NCBI GenBank assembly: GCA_015233565.1
Contig: JADFXM010000011.1
Location: 62,001 to 126,000 of the forward strand
DNA from: Candidatus Rifleibacteriota bacterium
GTDB lineage: Bacteria; Muiribacteriota; Ozemobacteria; Ozemobacterales; Ozemobacteraceae
Direction of reading: 5' to 3'
Length of the DNA stretch: 64,000 nucleotides
Shown: positions 16,968 through 26,131 of the stretch, in pieces
Position numbering within the stretch: the first letter of the stretch is position 1
Layout of the letters: the number at the start of each line of letters is the position of its first letter
Made by a program: the position numbers and the translations under genes
The notes under the pieces: generated by a model
Told to the model about the DNA's origin: nothing
Seen by the model: only the letters and a program-made list of their open reading frames with translations
Database searches by the model: none

Positions 16968-17394
16968 TTGGAACATCAGTTTTAAACAGATTTTGAATTT
17001 TTTGCTAGACTGGCCTTTCATTTTTACTAGATTAACATATTAAAAAGCGATATATTTTGTAAAATTACTATTTTCGACACCAGCAAAACTCCGCTCTCTT
17101 CCGAAGCGAGGTAAAACCTATCATTTGCAAAAGGATTTTTCCAATGATAGACTTTCAAAAGAATTGCTTTCAGTTAATGTTTTTCGGATCGAGGATTTAA
17201 AATCGATCTTTCTAACTTTAGATATACCAGCAAGCTGGCTGGTAATTTTAGCTCAAATTTAAGGCTAAATGCTGAAAACCTTGGTAGAACAAAAAAGCAT
17301 ATTTCGCCTAATTTTGTATTTCTCTGTTCATGCCCGCTTTCAAGGTGATTTATTCGGTAATTTTGTTACACTGTCCTATTTTCTATGAAACATC

Positions 17395-17515
17395 ATTTGT
17401 GGGATGGCTAGAAAAGCGTCTCTTCCAGCACCCTCCGTTGATTCAGTTTTTCGTCGGCCCTCCCCAGATTGGAAAAACTTTCGGAATACGACAACTTCTT
17501 GCTCGCAATGCATGA
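17395..17515 (+). pseudogene. N-terminal fragment of a DUF4143-type AAA+ ATPase
   Basis: The encoded piece EKRLFQHPPLIQFFVGPPQIGKTF contains a Walker A motif (GPPQIGKT) and parallels the N-terminus of the intact ATPase encoded convergently at 17671-18876 (LTEPGRFIQVLIGPRQVGKTT). The frame stops after LLARNA and the rest of the gene is missing. It is on the opposite strand to the intact gene, so it is a decayed second copy rather than a duplication artefact of the same reading frame. Confidence 0.6.
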
Positions 17516-17670
17516 AAAAGCCATGTTGTTGGGAGTTGGAACACTTTAGATTTTTTTTCTTGGAGAAAAACATTTTTTGGTATGCTGTGTTTCGAATTAA
17601 CCCACAGGTAAGGATATTTCACGAAAGTTATGGACAGTGAATTTTTGGAACAGAATGATTTGAATTTTAA

Positions 17671-18876
17671 TTAAAAAAGTGACTCCAGCCGAATTTTAAA
17701 GAATTCTTCAAACGAAATCCCACCTGTTCCAATAAGAATTTGCCGTTTAATTGGAAAACTCTCGCCAAATAGCCCTCCACCAGACAAGGAGTTTTTTTTC
17801 CGGCCGCTTTTTACTTCAAGAGCGATAACTGATTCACCTTTTTTAATGACAAAATCAACTTCTCTATTGTGATCGAGCCAATAAAATACTTCTATTCCAC
17901 TTGAAAACGACGAGTTAAGTAAATGTGCACCAACTGCTGATTCAGCAAGTCTCCCCCAAAAATCCGGGCTATTCCGAGCTTCTGAAAATTTCAGGTTCGA
18001 AATTGAAGTCATTAAGGCGGTATTGTGAACCATAAACTTTGGACTGGAAGCACGCTGGCGGATTTTATTCCCAGAAAATTTCTGTATTCCGCTAAGTAAA
18101 CCTGCTTGTCCAAGTAAATTCAGATAATTTGAGAGAGTTACGGTATTACCTGCGTCTTGAAGCTGTCCCACTGCTTTTTGAAAAGACAGTATCTGGCTGG
18201 AATAATTACATCCCAGAAAGAATAGTGCTCGCAACAGTGATGGTTTGTCAATTCGCGTCATTTGCAAAATATCTTTTGAAACCGTCGTTTCGATTAATGA
18301 ATCAATAATATATTTTGCCCATCTGGATTCATCCTTTATTAAAGGAGCTGCACCTGGATAACCTCCGAAGAAGAGATACTGATCAATATTCAAGCCGAAA
18401 GTTTCATTCATTTCTTTGAAGGACCAATGAGGGGAATAAATAAGTTCAAACCTTCCAGCCAAGCTTTCCGTAAGACCTTTTTGAATAAGCAAAGCAGATG
18501 AACCTAGCAACAAAACTTTTAAAGGGGTGTTATTGAAAGCATCTTCATCCCAAAGACGTTTTACAGTTTCAGGCCAATCTGGTATCTTTTGTATTTCATC
18601 AATGATAAGGAGAATTTTTTTCGATTTCCTTGCTGGCAATGTTTTCAGACGCCCGATTTCCCACTGCTGATTCAACCAATGCTTGTCATGAGTTGCCGGA
18701 TCGTCCGCAGAAGAGAAATGAGAATCAAAGTCGATGTTTTTTGTCAGCTGTTTGGCGATGGTGGTTTTTCCAACTTGACGTGGGCCAATCAAAACCTGAA
18801 TAAATCTTCCCGGCTCTGTAAGACGTTTTTTTATCAGCGTGTATTGGGTTCGCTTGAACTCGTGATGAAAGCTCAT
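17671..18876 (-). CDS. AAA+ ATPase with DUF4143 C-terminal domain
   Basis: A 401-residue ATPase of the AAA_14/DUF4143 type, widespread in bacteria and archaea and often multicopy. Walker A is GPRQVGKTT (about residues 32-40), Walker B is ILLIDEIQKIPDW, and a sensor-like LLLGSSALL follows. The C-terminal half carries the DUF4143 nuclease-like core with FYWLDHNREVDFVI and VIALEVKSGRKK, matching the E...D...ExK pattern of restriction-nuclease folds. The biological role of this family is unclear; some are thought to be selfish or toxin-like. The promoter side contains two strong palindromes (listed next), suggesting control by a bound regulator or by the protein itself. A fragment of a related gene lies downstream. 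Confidence 0.85.
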   Translation of the reverse strand: MSFHHEFKRTQYTLIKKRLTEPGRFIQVLIGPRQVGKTTIAKQLTKNIDFDSHFSSADDPATHDKHWLNQQWEIGRLKTLPARKSKKILLIIDEIQKIPDWPETVKRLWDEDAFNNTPLKVLLLGSSALLIQKGLTESLAGRFELIYSPHWSFKEMNETFGLNIDQYLFFGGYPGAAPLIKDESRWAKYIIDSLIETTVSKDILQMTRIDKPSLLRALFFLGCNYSSQILSFQKAVGQLQDAGNTVTLSNYLNLLGQAGLLSGIQKFSGNKIRQRASSPKFMVHNTALMTSISNLKFSEARNSPDFWGRLAESAVGAHLLNSSFSSGIEVFYWLDHNREVDFVIKKGESVIALEVKSGRKKNSLSGGGLFGESFPIKRQILIGTGGISFEEFFKIRLESLF

Positions 18877-18896
18877 TTTTAATCCCTTTTTTTCAA

Positions 18897-18942
18897 TTAC
18901 TCACAATGGTGAGTAAAATTACTCAATACGGCTAGTAATTTT
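18897..18942 (-). promoter_or_regulatory. Two nested palindromes upstream of the DUF4143 ATPase
   Basis: TTACTCAC (18897-18904) and GTGAGTAA (18909-18916) form a perfect 8-bp palindrome with a 4-base spacer; directly adjoining, AAAATTACT (18915-18923) and AGTAATTTT (18934-18942) form a perfect 9-bp palindrome. Both share the word AATTACTC/GAGTAA. They lie 21-66 bases upstream of the start codon, where an operator would act. No regulator gene is adjacent. Confidence 0.55.
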
Positions 18943-18982
18943 ACAATAAAATGTTTTCCAATTCAAGAATAATAGGTGGTAT

Positions 18983-19219
18983 CCAGCAATTATGGGTTTG
19001 AATCTCCACGCGCATTTCCACGATGCTTTAGTTTGAATATCTATTATTATTCACGACCTGACGAACCTTCAGTATATTGCGATTGAACCTTACTTTTTTG
19101 CATAATTACTTTTTCCAGTAAATTCATGTTTTTACTTTTTTTTGCTCAGAAATAATGATAATCAAACAGCACCATTAACATTGAAAAATTGCTCCGAATC
19201 ACAAACCCATAATTGCTGG
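18983..19219. mobile_element. 237-bp element with perfect 18-bp terminal inverted repeats
   Basis: CCAGCAATTATGGGTTTG (18983-19000) recurs as a perfect reverse complement at 19202-19219. The interior is non-coding and AT-rich. Flanking both ends is GGTGGTATC in direct orientation (about 18976-18983 and 19220-19227), which could be a target-site duplication or part of the ends. It does not share sequence with the other MITE-like elements in the window. The gene-free stretch around it (18943-19584) shows nothing else that I can name. Confidence 0.6.
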
Positions 19220-19584
19220 GTGGTATCAAATTGGGAATTTTCGAAAGCGGTATTTCTCAATCTTCAAGAGTAAATGGTCGATAGTTTTATTGGACGCCTT
19301 GAAAAGGAAAAGGCCCATGAAAGATCCGGGGAAAACTTGACAGGATGTTTGTTATCGTGATAAATTCGTTGCGTGGTGTAGTTTTTGATCTTTTCTATGC
19401 AACCCCGGAACTCTGTATGAGTCCGTTGGCGATCACTTGTACTTCGGAATTAATTGGCATGAAACCTTTTTTGATAGAAATTTGTCTAAAAAATCAATAA
19501 ATCCCATTGTTTTCTGAAAGAAAATCTTTTTTAAGGAATTATCTTTTCGATTCATAGCAGTGGGGGAAAGGCAGATTAGGTAAG

Positions 19585-20307
19585 ATGGAAAATCGTTTAA
19601 GCAAAATGTATTCTAAAAAAATTACTAATTCTTTGCAAGGCCCTCTTTCAGACAAAGTTGAAAATAAAGAGAGGAAAGACGAGAGGAGTAAAAACAGCAT
19701 AGTTTTTAAGTATGGTGGGATATATCCAATGAATCTTGATGGGCTTTCGATCCAAGAAAAGAGGGAAGTCCTCCTTAAAATGATAAAGGAAATAGACGAT
19801 AGTTTTGCAAAACTAACCAAAGGCAAGAAAGAATTAGAAAAAAAACTTGATTCCAATTATAAAGATATTTCCAGACTCAATACCGAAAATCTGCAACTCA
19901 AATCTCAGCACCAGAAACTTGCTATCAATGCTGAAATGGCAAAAAAGCTTCATGTAGAAAAAGATTCCTTCATTGAAGAAAAAAAGATGATGGAGAAACA
20001 AATTTCTGAGCTGGAAACCACGCTTAGAGCTCAGCGGAAAAGCAGTGAAAGTGCTGAAAACAAACTTAGAAGCGTAAAAGAGCGAAAAGTTTCGCTTTTC
20101 ACAAAAAGAGCGGAACTTGTAAAAGAAATTGAAAATCTGGGAATGAAAAAGGAATTTTTGACTCGTCAGCTTTCACAAGCAATTGCCGATAAAGAAAAGG
20201 CACAAACCAAAGCTGCGATCCTTAAAAAGGAACAAATGGAAAGAATGGAAGCAGCCAAGGAATTGGAAGAAGTTCAACTGGCTATTTTCAACAAAAAGTT
20301 GGTTTGA
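19585..20307 (+). CDS. Coiled-coil protein upstream of a histidine kinase
   Basis: A 240-residue protein that from about residue 48 is a continuous charged coiled coil (LSIQEKREVLLKMIKEIDD and onward) rich in Lys, Glu and Leu heptads. The ATG at 19585 lacks a clear ribosome site; an internal ATG at 19732 (MNLDGLSIQ) with GGTGGG upstream may be the true start, leaving 191 residues. No enzymatic motif is present. Its stop lies 22 bases before the TTG start of the following histidine kinase, so they are probably co-expressed. It is similar in style to the coiled-coil proteins at 32542-34548, but I see no direct sequence identity. Confidence 0.7.
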   Translation: MENRLSKMYSKKITNSLQGPLSDKVENKERKDERSKNSIVFKYGGIYPMNLDGLSIQEKREVLLKMIKEIDDSFAKLTKGKKELEKKLDSNYKDISRLNTENLQLKSQHQKLAINAEMAKKLHVEKDSFIEEKKMMEKQISELETTLRAQRKSSESAENKLRSVKERKVSLFTKRAELVKEIENLGMKKEFLTRQLSQAIADKEKAQTKAAILKKEQMERMEAAKELEEVQLAIFNKKLV

Positions 20308-20329
20308 TGGGTCCGGAAGGGAGAATACT

Positions 20330-21286
20330 TTGGATACATTCAATGAAATCGATGCAGGAACTTGGTTTAGTATGTTAAGTTCGGATAGTGACGATTTGCA
20401 GAAAATAAAAGAGGAATTGAAACTGCGAACTGCAGCGCTCCATGAGAGCCAGAAAGCTTGTCTTAAGCTGAAAGAAGAACTGGAACTGAAAACCAGGGAG
20501 TTGGCAGAAAATAAAGCTGCTTCATCAGGTCTGACAGAAGATTTGGAAAAAGTTTCCAAAGAAATGAAGAATACAACCCTTCAATTGGTACAGACCGAAA
20601 AGTTAAGCGCTCTTGGGGAAATGGCGGCTGGGGTTGCACACGAACTCAACCAGCCCCTGAATTCCATTAAAATCATTTCTCAATCAATGTTGAGAGATAT
20701 CCAGAAAGGTCGTCACAAAGAAGAGAACGTTGGGCGCGATCTTACTGAGATAGTGAACCAGGTGAACAAAATGGCTGAAATAATTGACCATATGCGGGTT
20801 TTCAGCCGACGCACCGAAGGGTGGCCTCTTGAGAAGGTTGTACCAAATACAGTAGTGGAAAACGCTCTTAAGTTTGTTGGGCAGCAACTGAAGAATCAGA
20901 ATATTGAATTAGTAATGAATTTAAGCCCAGAGATACCTGCAATTCTTGGTGATTCCATCCGTCTTGAGCAGGTTGTTCTGAACCTTATCAGCAATGCCCG
21001 AATTGCCATGGAATCGTCCGGAAAAGAAAAAACAATCAAGATTACTTCATACCGAAAAGAAGATCTGGATGTAATCGAGGTCGAAGATAATGGCCCAGGC
21101 ATTCCTGAAGCTAACATGACGAAAATTTTCGAGCCCTTTTTTACAACCCGGGCGCCAGGAAAGGGCACTGGATTGGGATTATCTGTCACTAGAAAAATAA
21201 TTGAGGAACACAAAGGGAAAATAGAAGTAGAGAGCAAAGTTGGTGAGGGAGCCCTCTTCAGAGTGATCCTGCCCATTGCTCTTTGA
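20330..21286 (+). CDS. Sensor histidine kinase with N-terminal coiled coil
   Basis: A 318-residue soluble histidine kinase. The start is TTG at 20330 with GGAAGGGAG about seven bases upstream; a longer open frame back to 20183 overlaps the previous gene and has no ribosome site. After a short coiled coil (about 20-85) comes the H box SALGEMAAGVAHELNQPLN, with its phosphoacceptor His, then an ATPase domain with NLISNAR (N box), DNGPGIP (G1) and GKGTGLGLSV (G2). The HELNQP form is typical of NtrB-like kinases. No membrane segment or PAS domain is seen, so the signal is probably cytoplasmic, perhaps through the coiled coil. Receivers encoded downstream (21680, 23021) are likely partners. Confidence 0.85.
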   Translation: MDTFNEIDAGTWFSMLSSDSDDLQKIKEELKLRTAALHESQKACLKLKEELELKTRELAENKAASSGLTEDLEKVSKEMKNTTLQLVQTEKLSALGEMAAGVAHELNQPLNSIKIISQSMLRDIQKGRHKEENVGRDLTEIVNQVNKMAEIIDHMRVFSRRTEGWPLEKVVPNTVVENALKFVGQQLKNQNIELVMNLSPEIPAILGDSIRLEQVVLNLISNARIAMESSGKEKTIKITSYRKEDLDVIEVEDNGPGIPEANMTKIFEPFFTTRAPGKGTGLGLSVTRKIIEEHKGKIEVESKVGEGALFRVILPIAL

Positions 21287-21679
21287 CGTGGTACTTTGGG
21301 TCTGACAAATTTCCGGTTTCTCAAATTTAAAATTGCCAGGCATTTTTGCCGAAGCAATTTTGTTTTTTTAGGTCCTTCTTAAATATAGTAACTCTACTGT
21401 TCCATTTAAACTTCTCTCCAAGTCGCTCAAAGCTTGATTTTTTAGTGATTTGCTTCCTCTAAAAGTGATTTTCTTTGAATCGGGTTGTAATTAACATCAT
21501 GTGCAGTTTTAAAGAGGCTTAGTGGGACTGTAAAGGTAAACAATTTTGTATTTGCTCACTAATACACATTTCAGAAAATACGTGGATAATTCCCTCTCTC
21601 CGGTGTTAATTGCGGAAGGGCCGGCCAATGAAAAGCTTGATTTTTGGCGATATAGCATTGTCGCAAAAAAGGAAATTTT
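21287..21679 (+). other. Intergenic stretch between kinase and receiver genes
   Basis: A strong terminator lies at its left end (listed next). The rest is AT-rich with no gene; the promoter of the double-receiver gene is expected in its right half, and AAAGGAA lies eight bases before the ATG at 21680. Confidence 0.5.
21329..21369 (+). terminator. Intrinsic terminator of the histidine-kinase transcript
   Basis: AAAATTGC (21329-21336) pairs with GCAATTTT (21354-21361), with an inner GGCA/TGCC stem, and is followed immediately by G and seven T. It lies 43 bases after the stop of the kinase gene. Confidence 0.7.
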
Positions 21680-22903
21680 ATGGAAAAGTGCAAAGTATTA
21701 ATAATTGAAAACGATGAGGTTGCCCGGGAAAGCCTTGTCAAATCCGTTCGAAAAGATGGATTTGAAGCTCTGGTTGCAGAAAATGGTCAGAATGGCATTG
21801 ATATTTTCAAGAAAGAAAATCCTGACATTGTGATCACCGATTTGCGAATGCCTGATGTTAATGGTTTGGAAATAATTCGTATGGTGAAAAGCCTTTCTTC
21901 CAATGTCCAGGTTATTCTGATAACTGCTCACGGGGATGCTGATATCGCTATTTCTGCGTTGCGGGAAGGCGCGATGGACTATTTGAAAATTCCGGTTGAT
22001 ACTAATCAGTTGGCCATATCATTGGGAAGAGCCAGAGAAAAGTGTTTTGAAACTAAAATGACAAGTTTTTCTCCCACCTTGCTACTTGCTGAAGATGACA
22101 ACACTGCACGTATGTCTCTTTCCAGAGTTCTTGAAAACGAGGATTGGAAAGTTCTTTGCGCTGCTGATGGGCAAGAAGCGGTAACTTTGTTTCAGCAGAA
22201 TAAAATCGATGTAGCTTTGCTTGACATCAAGATGCCAAAGAAAGATGGGGTACAGGCCCTGCGCGAGATGCGAGAGTTATCCGGAGATTTTGAAGCCATA
22301 ATTATTACAGGCTATGGCAATGAATCGAGCGCTGTTGAGGCTATGCGCAACGGTGCGATGAATTTTTTGAGGAAACCCATAGATTTAGACCAAATGATCG
22401 TTGCCGTTGAAAAGGCCATGGAAAAGTTGAAATCCCAACGTGCTTTGAAGTTCCGAACTCGGGAAATCGAACTGGCTAATGATGTTATTGCGAAAATTAC
22501 AACGGAAAAAGAAATTATTGTGGATTTTTTCGGTCACAAGGGGCATGAATTGACCGGAGAATTCACTAAAAAGCTTATTGATGCAATTCCTTTGGCTATT
22601 GTTGTAATTGACCGGGAAATGAATGTCCGTTTTATGAATCGACAATTAGCTTCGGTTTTCACTGAGTTGCCGGAAAGGATTGATGACAGATTTATTGAAA
22701 AATTGGACAAAATTGGTGTAAAAATAACTTATAAATCCTTTGAGGAAAATATTTGCCAAATATTAGAATCGGGAAAAGGGACATTACAGGAAATCAGTAT
22801 TGGAAAACATTCCTACTTGACTTTGACCTCGGTTACCATTTTAGGTGATGACAAGAAGGAAAACCTGATTTTTGCTGCCTTTCGAGGTGAAAGAGGACGG
22901 TAG
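21680..22903 (+). CDS. Double-receiver (REC-REC-PAS) response regulator
   Basis: A 407-residue protein with two CheY-like receivers. The first (about 1-120) has ENDE for the acidic pair, D in VITDLRMPD, T in LITAHG and, where Lys is expected, LKIP; the second (about 128-245) has AEDDN, D in ALLDIKMPK, ITGYG and LRKP. Both keep the phosphoacceptor Asp. A coiled linker (about 245-290) leads to a PAS-like domain (about 295-405; IDAIPLAIVVIDREMNVRFMN). There is no DNA-binding or kinase output, so it probably relays phosphate or acts by protein contact. It lies between two histidine kinases, which suggests a phosphorelay. AAAGGAA precedes the ATG. Confidence 0.85.
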   Translation: MEKCKVLIIENDEVARESLVKSVRKDGFEALVAENGQNGIDIFKKENPDIVITDLRMPDVNGLEIIRMVKSLSSNVQVILITAHGDADIAISALREGAMDYLKIPVDTNQLAISLGRAREKCFETKMTSFSPTLLLAEDDNTARMSLSRVLENEDWKVLCAADGQEAVTLFQQNKIDVALLDIKMPKKDGVQALREMRELSGDFEAIIITGYGNESSAVEAMRNGAMNFLRKPIDLDQMIVAVEKAMEKLKSQRALKFRTREIELANDVIAKITTEKEIIVDFFGHKGHELTGEFTKKLIDAIPLAIVVIDREMNVRFMNRQLASVFTELPERIDDRFIEKLDKIGVKITYKSFEENICQILESGKGTLQEISIGKHSYLTLTSVTILGDDKKENLIFAAFRGERGR

Positions 22904-23020
22904 TGAGTCTCTGACTGGAAAAGGGGCTACGTGCCAGCACTGGTAATTGATTGAATAAAAATAATTCACTGTGAAGAAAAAAATTGAAGATGAAAGGTTG
23001 ATGGTTTAAACTGCAAAAGT

Positions 23021-24652
23021 ATGAATAAAACAGTTTTAATCGTTGATGATGACAGAATAATCAGAATCCAGCTTGAAAGAGAACTGAAAAGGTGTTTCTC
23101 CCGGGTTCTCACTTCCAGCAATGCGGAAGACGCTCTGACTACCTTTTCCAAAGAGCGGATCGACCTTCTTCTTCTCGATGTCCAACTTCCTGATATTGAT
23201 GGTCTCGATTTATTGTCACAAGTAAAAGTAATAAATCCGAATTGCGAGGTAATTGTTATTTCCAGCTCGGGAAGTGATGTAGCAGTTCGAGCTCTGGTCA
23301 GGGGTGCGATTGACTATCTTGAAAAGCCGATAGATATGGAAAATCTATCTGCCTCCATCGGAAGAGCTCAGGAAAAAATAGCCACGAGAGAGGGAATACC
23401 ATATCAACATATCATCATGATTATCGACGACGACAAGGATATTGTCGCCAGGCTTTCCGAACTTTTGAAGAAAGAAGGATACCAAACTTTTGAAGCCTAT
23501 AGCGGGGATAAAGGCTTGGAATTACTTGCCAAACAAAAAGTGGATGTTGTGATTACTGATGTACATATGGAAAATATGGATGGAATCGAATTCTTAAGAC
23601 AGGCAAAAAAGTTCTATCAGGACGTTGAAGTGATTATGACGACCGGACAGGCTGATACTGATTTCGCTGTAAAGTCTTTAAGAGAAGGGGCAATAGATTA
23701 TCTTCGTAAACCACTTGATATCGATGAGTTGCTCGCTGCAATTGAAAAAGCCATAGAAAGGATAAAATTATCCCGGAATTCCCTTTATAGAAACAGGGAA
23801 TTGAAAATCTCTTCGGAAATTGTACAGAAGATGAATGAGGAACTGGAGCGATTGGTCGAGGAAAGAACCAAGATTTTGGCCCAGACACAGACTTCTTTGT
23901 TTCAGACTTCAAAGCTGGCCATATTGGGTGAGATGTCCACAGGGCTGGCTCATGAAATTAATCAGCCACTGAATGGAATTTCTCTGGTGGTTGGAACTTT
24001 TCAAAAATTGTTGTCAAAAGGAAAATTAACCAAAGAGGAGATTGAATCGGGGCTTGCGGATATCCAAGGTTCAGTTAAAAGAATGTCCCGGATAATTCTT
24101 CATATTCGCACGTTTGCGAGACAAGAAACCCTAAAGTTTGTGGAAATTAATATCCGTGGAACTATAGAGTCAGCCTTGACTCTATTGGGAGAGCAACTAA
24201 GGTTGCACAATATTGAATTATCACTGGACTTTAGCGCTGAACTTCCCAAAATGGAGGGCGAACCCTACCAACTTGAGCAAGTCTGGATCAACATTATTTC
24301 CAATGCCAGAGATGCCATGGATGAAAAAGAAGAGCGGATCTCCAAAGGAATAGTGAGTATCCCGAATTACAGTAAGAAGCTGCATATAACCACGAAATAT
24401 AATCCCGAGACAAAAATGGTCGAGGTTTGTTTTGTAGATAACGGAATCGGAATGAAAAAAGAGCAGAAGCAAAAGATTTTTGAACCATTTTTCACTACGA
24501 AAGAGGCCGGCAAAGGGACAGGGCTTGGAATGTCCATATCGTATGGAATAATCAAAGGGCATAAGGGAAAGATCGAAGCCGACGGAATTGAGGGCGAAAC
24601 AGCCACGTTGAAAGTTTCATTACCGGTTCTCGAAGCAAGTGCTGCTTCCTGA
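23021..24652 (+). CDS. REC-REC-histidine kinase hybrid
   Basis: A 543-residue soluble hybrid kinase. Two N-terminal receivers (about 1-120 and 128-245; IVDDD..LLLLDVQLPD and IIDDD..VVITDVHMEN, each with the conserved Lys in the EKPID/RKPLD turn) are joined by a coiled-coil linker to an H box ILGEMSTGLAHEINQPLN and an ATPase domain with NIISNARDAM, DNGIGM and GKGTGLGMS. Receivers placed before the kinase usually tune its activity by phosphate from another kinase. No membrane helix is present. The linker and receiver order closely parallel the preceding protein, suggesting the two arose by duplication. It stands 117 bases after that gene in the same direction. Confidence 0.9.
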   Translation: MNKTVLIVDDDRIIRIQLERELKRCFSRVLTSSNAEDALTTFSKERIDLLLLDVQLPDIDGLDLLSQVKVINPNCEVIVISSSGSDVAVRALVRGAIDYLEKPIDMENLSASIGRAQEKIATREGIPYQHIIMIIDDDKDIVARLSELLKKEGYQTFEAYSGDKGLELLAKQKVDVVITDVHMENMDGIEFLRQAKKFYQDVEVIMTTGQADTDFAVKSLREGAIDYLRKPLDIDELLAAIEKAIERIKLSRNSLYRNRELKISSEIVQKMNEELERLVEERTKILAQTQTSLFQTSKLAILGEMSTGLAHEINQPLNGISLVVGTFQKLLSKGKLTKEEIESGLADIQGSVKRMSRIILHIRTFARQETLKFVEINIRGTIESALTLLGEQLRLHNIELSLDFSAELPKMEGEPYQLEQVWINIISNARDAMDEKEERISKGIVSIPNYSKKLHITTKYNPETKMVEVCFVDNGIGMKKEQKQKIFEPFFTTKEAGKGTGLGMSISYGIIKGHKGKIEADGIEGETATLKVSLPVLEASAAS

Positions 24653-24688
24653 TTGTCTTGATTAGTGGGAACCACGGGGGAACAAGTT

Positions 24689-25804
24689 ATGGCAAAATTA
24701 TTGATAATTGATGACGAAGAATTGATCAGGAGAAGATTGGAAAAGCTCCTCCAGCTCGATGATTACGAGACATTTTGTGCCGAAGATGGCCCTAAAGGAC
24801 TTGCACTATTTCAGCAGGTGAACCCTGATATGGCCCTTGTTGATATAAAAATGCCCGGTATGGACGGAATAGAAGTCCTGAAAAAGATAAAAGAGCTGTC
24901 CAAGTCTACTGAAGTAATAATGATGACCGGCCACGGTGGAACGGAGACTGTAATTGATGCCTTGCGAGCGGGGGCATTCGATTACATTGCAAAGCCGATC
25001 GAATATGATGAATTGGAAATCAGCATCAAAAGAGCGCTTGAAAAACAGGGGATGATGAAAAAGCTTGAAGAATACACGGTCAGTCTCGAAAAAGAACTGA
25101 CTGAGCGTAAAAAGGTGGAAGAACGCCTTGCTGCATCTCTTGCAGCCCGGGAAATTCTCCTTCAGGAAGTTCACCACAGGGTGAAAAACAACCTTCAGAT
25201 TATTGCGGGCCTCTTAAACATGGAATCCAGGCATATTACTGACGAAGCTGCGAAAAAAGCTTTTGAGAATACACGTTCTCGAATCGATGCGATTGCGTTT
25301 GTACATAATAAACTTCACACTTCGACTGATCTGGCACATGTGAATATGGCTGACTACGTCAAGAGCCTGGCAGCTCAACTCCAAACTTCTTACGGCAAAG
25401 AAGAAAGAAAGGTCACCTTGAAACTGGAAGTTTCGGAAGAGGTTGAATTCAATCTTGAGATTTCCGTTCCTCTGGGGTTGCTATTTAACGAAATTATCAC
25501 CAATGCCATTAAACATGCCTTTCCAGACAATCGCGAAGGGGAAATCAAAATTTCACTTATACCCGACGGATCAGGAAATCTGGTTTTTACAGTTAAGGAT
25601 AATGGAGTCGGCATCCCCCCAGAAAAAGTTAAAAGCGGGTCAACCGGTACAAAGTTGATCAATATGCTTGCAAGACAACTTGGGGGAACTCTCATAGTGG
25701 AAAATGATTCCGGAACCCGAACCCAAATCACCTTCAAAGACCCCAAAATGCGTGTAAACCCTGTTGCCCCAGTTGCGGCAATTCCTACCAATATGATAAA
25801 GTAA
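24689..25804 (+). CDS. REC-histidine kinase (HisKA_2/HWE-like)
   Basis: A 371-residue protein: an N-terminal receiver (about 1-120; IIDDEELIR, D in ALVDIKMPG, MTGHG, AKPIE), a short coiled coil with ERKKVEERL, and a kinase core of the HisKA_2 type with LLQEVHHRVKNNLQIIAGLL, where the first His of HH is the usual phosphoacceptor, followed by an ATPase domain with NEIITNAIKHAF and DNGVGIPP. HisKA_2 kinases normally phosphorylate free receivers. The ATG at 24689 is chosen because GGGGGA is eight bases upstream; a GTG at 24665 would add eight residues. The gene follows the REC-REC kinase by 36 bases, so the three form one signalling operon. Confidence 0.88.
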   Translation: MAKLLIIDDEELIRRRLEKLLQLDDYETFCAEDGPKGLALFQQVNPDMALVDIKMPGMDGIEVLKKIKELSKSTEVIMMTGHGGTETVIDALRAGAFDYIAKPIEYDELEISIKRALEKQGMMKKLEEYTVSLEKELTERKKVEERLAASLAAREILLQEVHHRVKNNLQIIAGLLNMESRHITDEAAKKAFENTRSRIDAIAFVHNKLHTSTDLAHVNMADYVKSLAAQLQTSYGKEERKVTLKLEVSEEVEFNLEISVPLGLLFNEIITNAIKHAFPDNREGEIKISLIPDGSGNLVFTVKDNGVGIPPEKVKSGSTGTKLINMLARQLGGTLIVENDSGTRTQITFKDPKMRVNPVAPVAAIPTNMIK

Positions 25805-25964
25805 TTCCCGTTTTTTGCAAAGGAATCACTTCGATCGAACCGGAAAAATGCTGCGGGAAACGTGTTTTCGGGGAATGAGAATTACTGTTTGCGATATTTT
25901 GTCATTTCGCGGCATCAGGGATGACCATGAATGAAATTCTCCAGGATTTTCCAATCTGGTAGGC

Positions 25965-26055
25965 CCGGCTAATTTCTGACCCACCATAAAAGAAAAAAAA
26001 GACCCACCAAAGAAAAGCAGAAACTAAAGAAAAAGCTTGAGGTCAGTTTTTATCC
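25965..26055 (+). mobile_element. IS21-like terminal remnant, copy 1
   Basis: The stretch from GGCCCGGCTAATTTCTGACC through AAAGAAAAAGCTTG matches the reverse complement of 40609-40680 almost base for base, and continues with GGTCAGTTTTTATCCG, which matches the reverse complement of 40541-40556. The intervening piece present in the other copy is missing here. Repeated words such as CTGACCCA and GGTCAGTTTTT are reminiscent of the multiple terminal repeats of IS21-family elements; no transposase gene is present, so this is a remnant. Confidence 0.5.
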
Positions 26056-26131
26056 GTTGGTAACATCCATATCTGACTGAGGCAGATATTTTCGCCTGTT
26101 TGAGTTACGCGGCAGAACCAAAGCGCTAAAC

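Larger units (their letters stand above)
16179..17670. other. Long non-coding, repeat-rich region
   Basis: About 1.5 kb without an intact gene. It contains a long-loop hairpin with T-run (16430-16504), a GC-rich multi-hairpin element (16790-16967) and a fragment of an AAA+ ATPase (17395-17515), each listed separately. Near 17365 there is TTTTGTTACACTGTCC, a relative of the TTTGCTACA motif repeated at 39485-39800. The short open frames over the GC-rich element run on both strands and are probably by-products of its composition. Confidence 0.5.

Noticed and set aside
16635..16996. Overlapping open frames on both strands through the GC-rich block
   Set aside because: They have no ribosome site or recognisable domain and follow from the palindromic GC-rich sequence; the DNA structure explains them better than a gene.
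18950..19050. A possible tRNA T-arm (GGGTTTGAATCTCC) near 18993-19006
   Set aside because: No acceptor stem or anticodon arm can be built around it; it belongs to the end of the inverted-repeat element.
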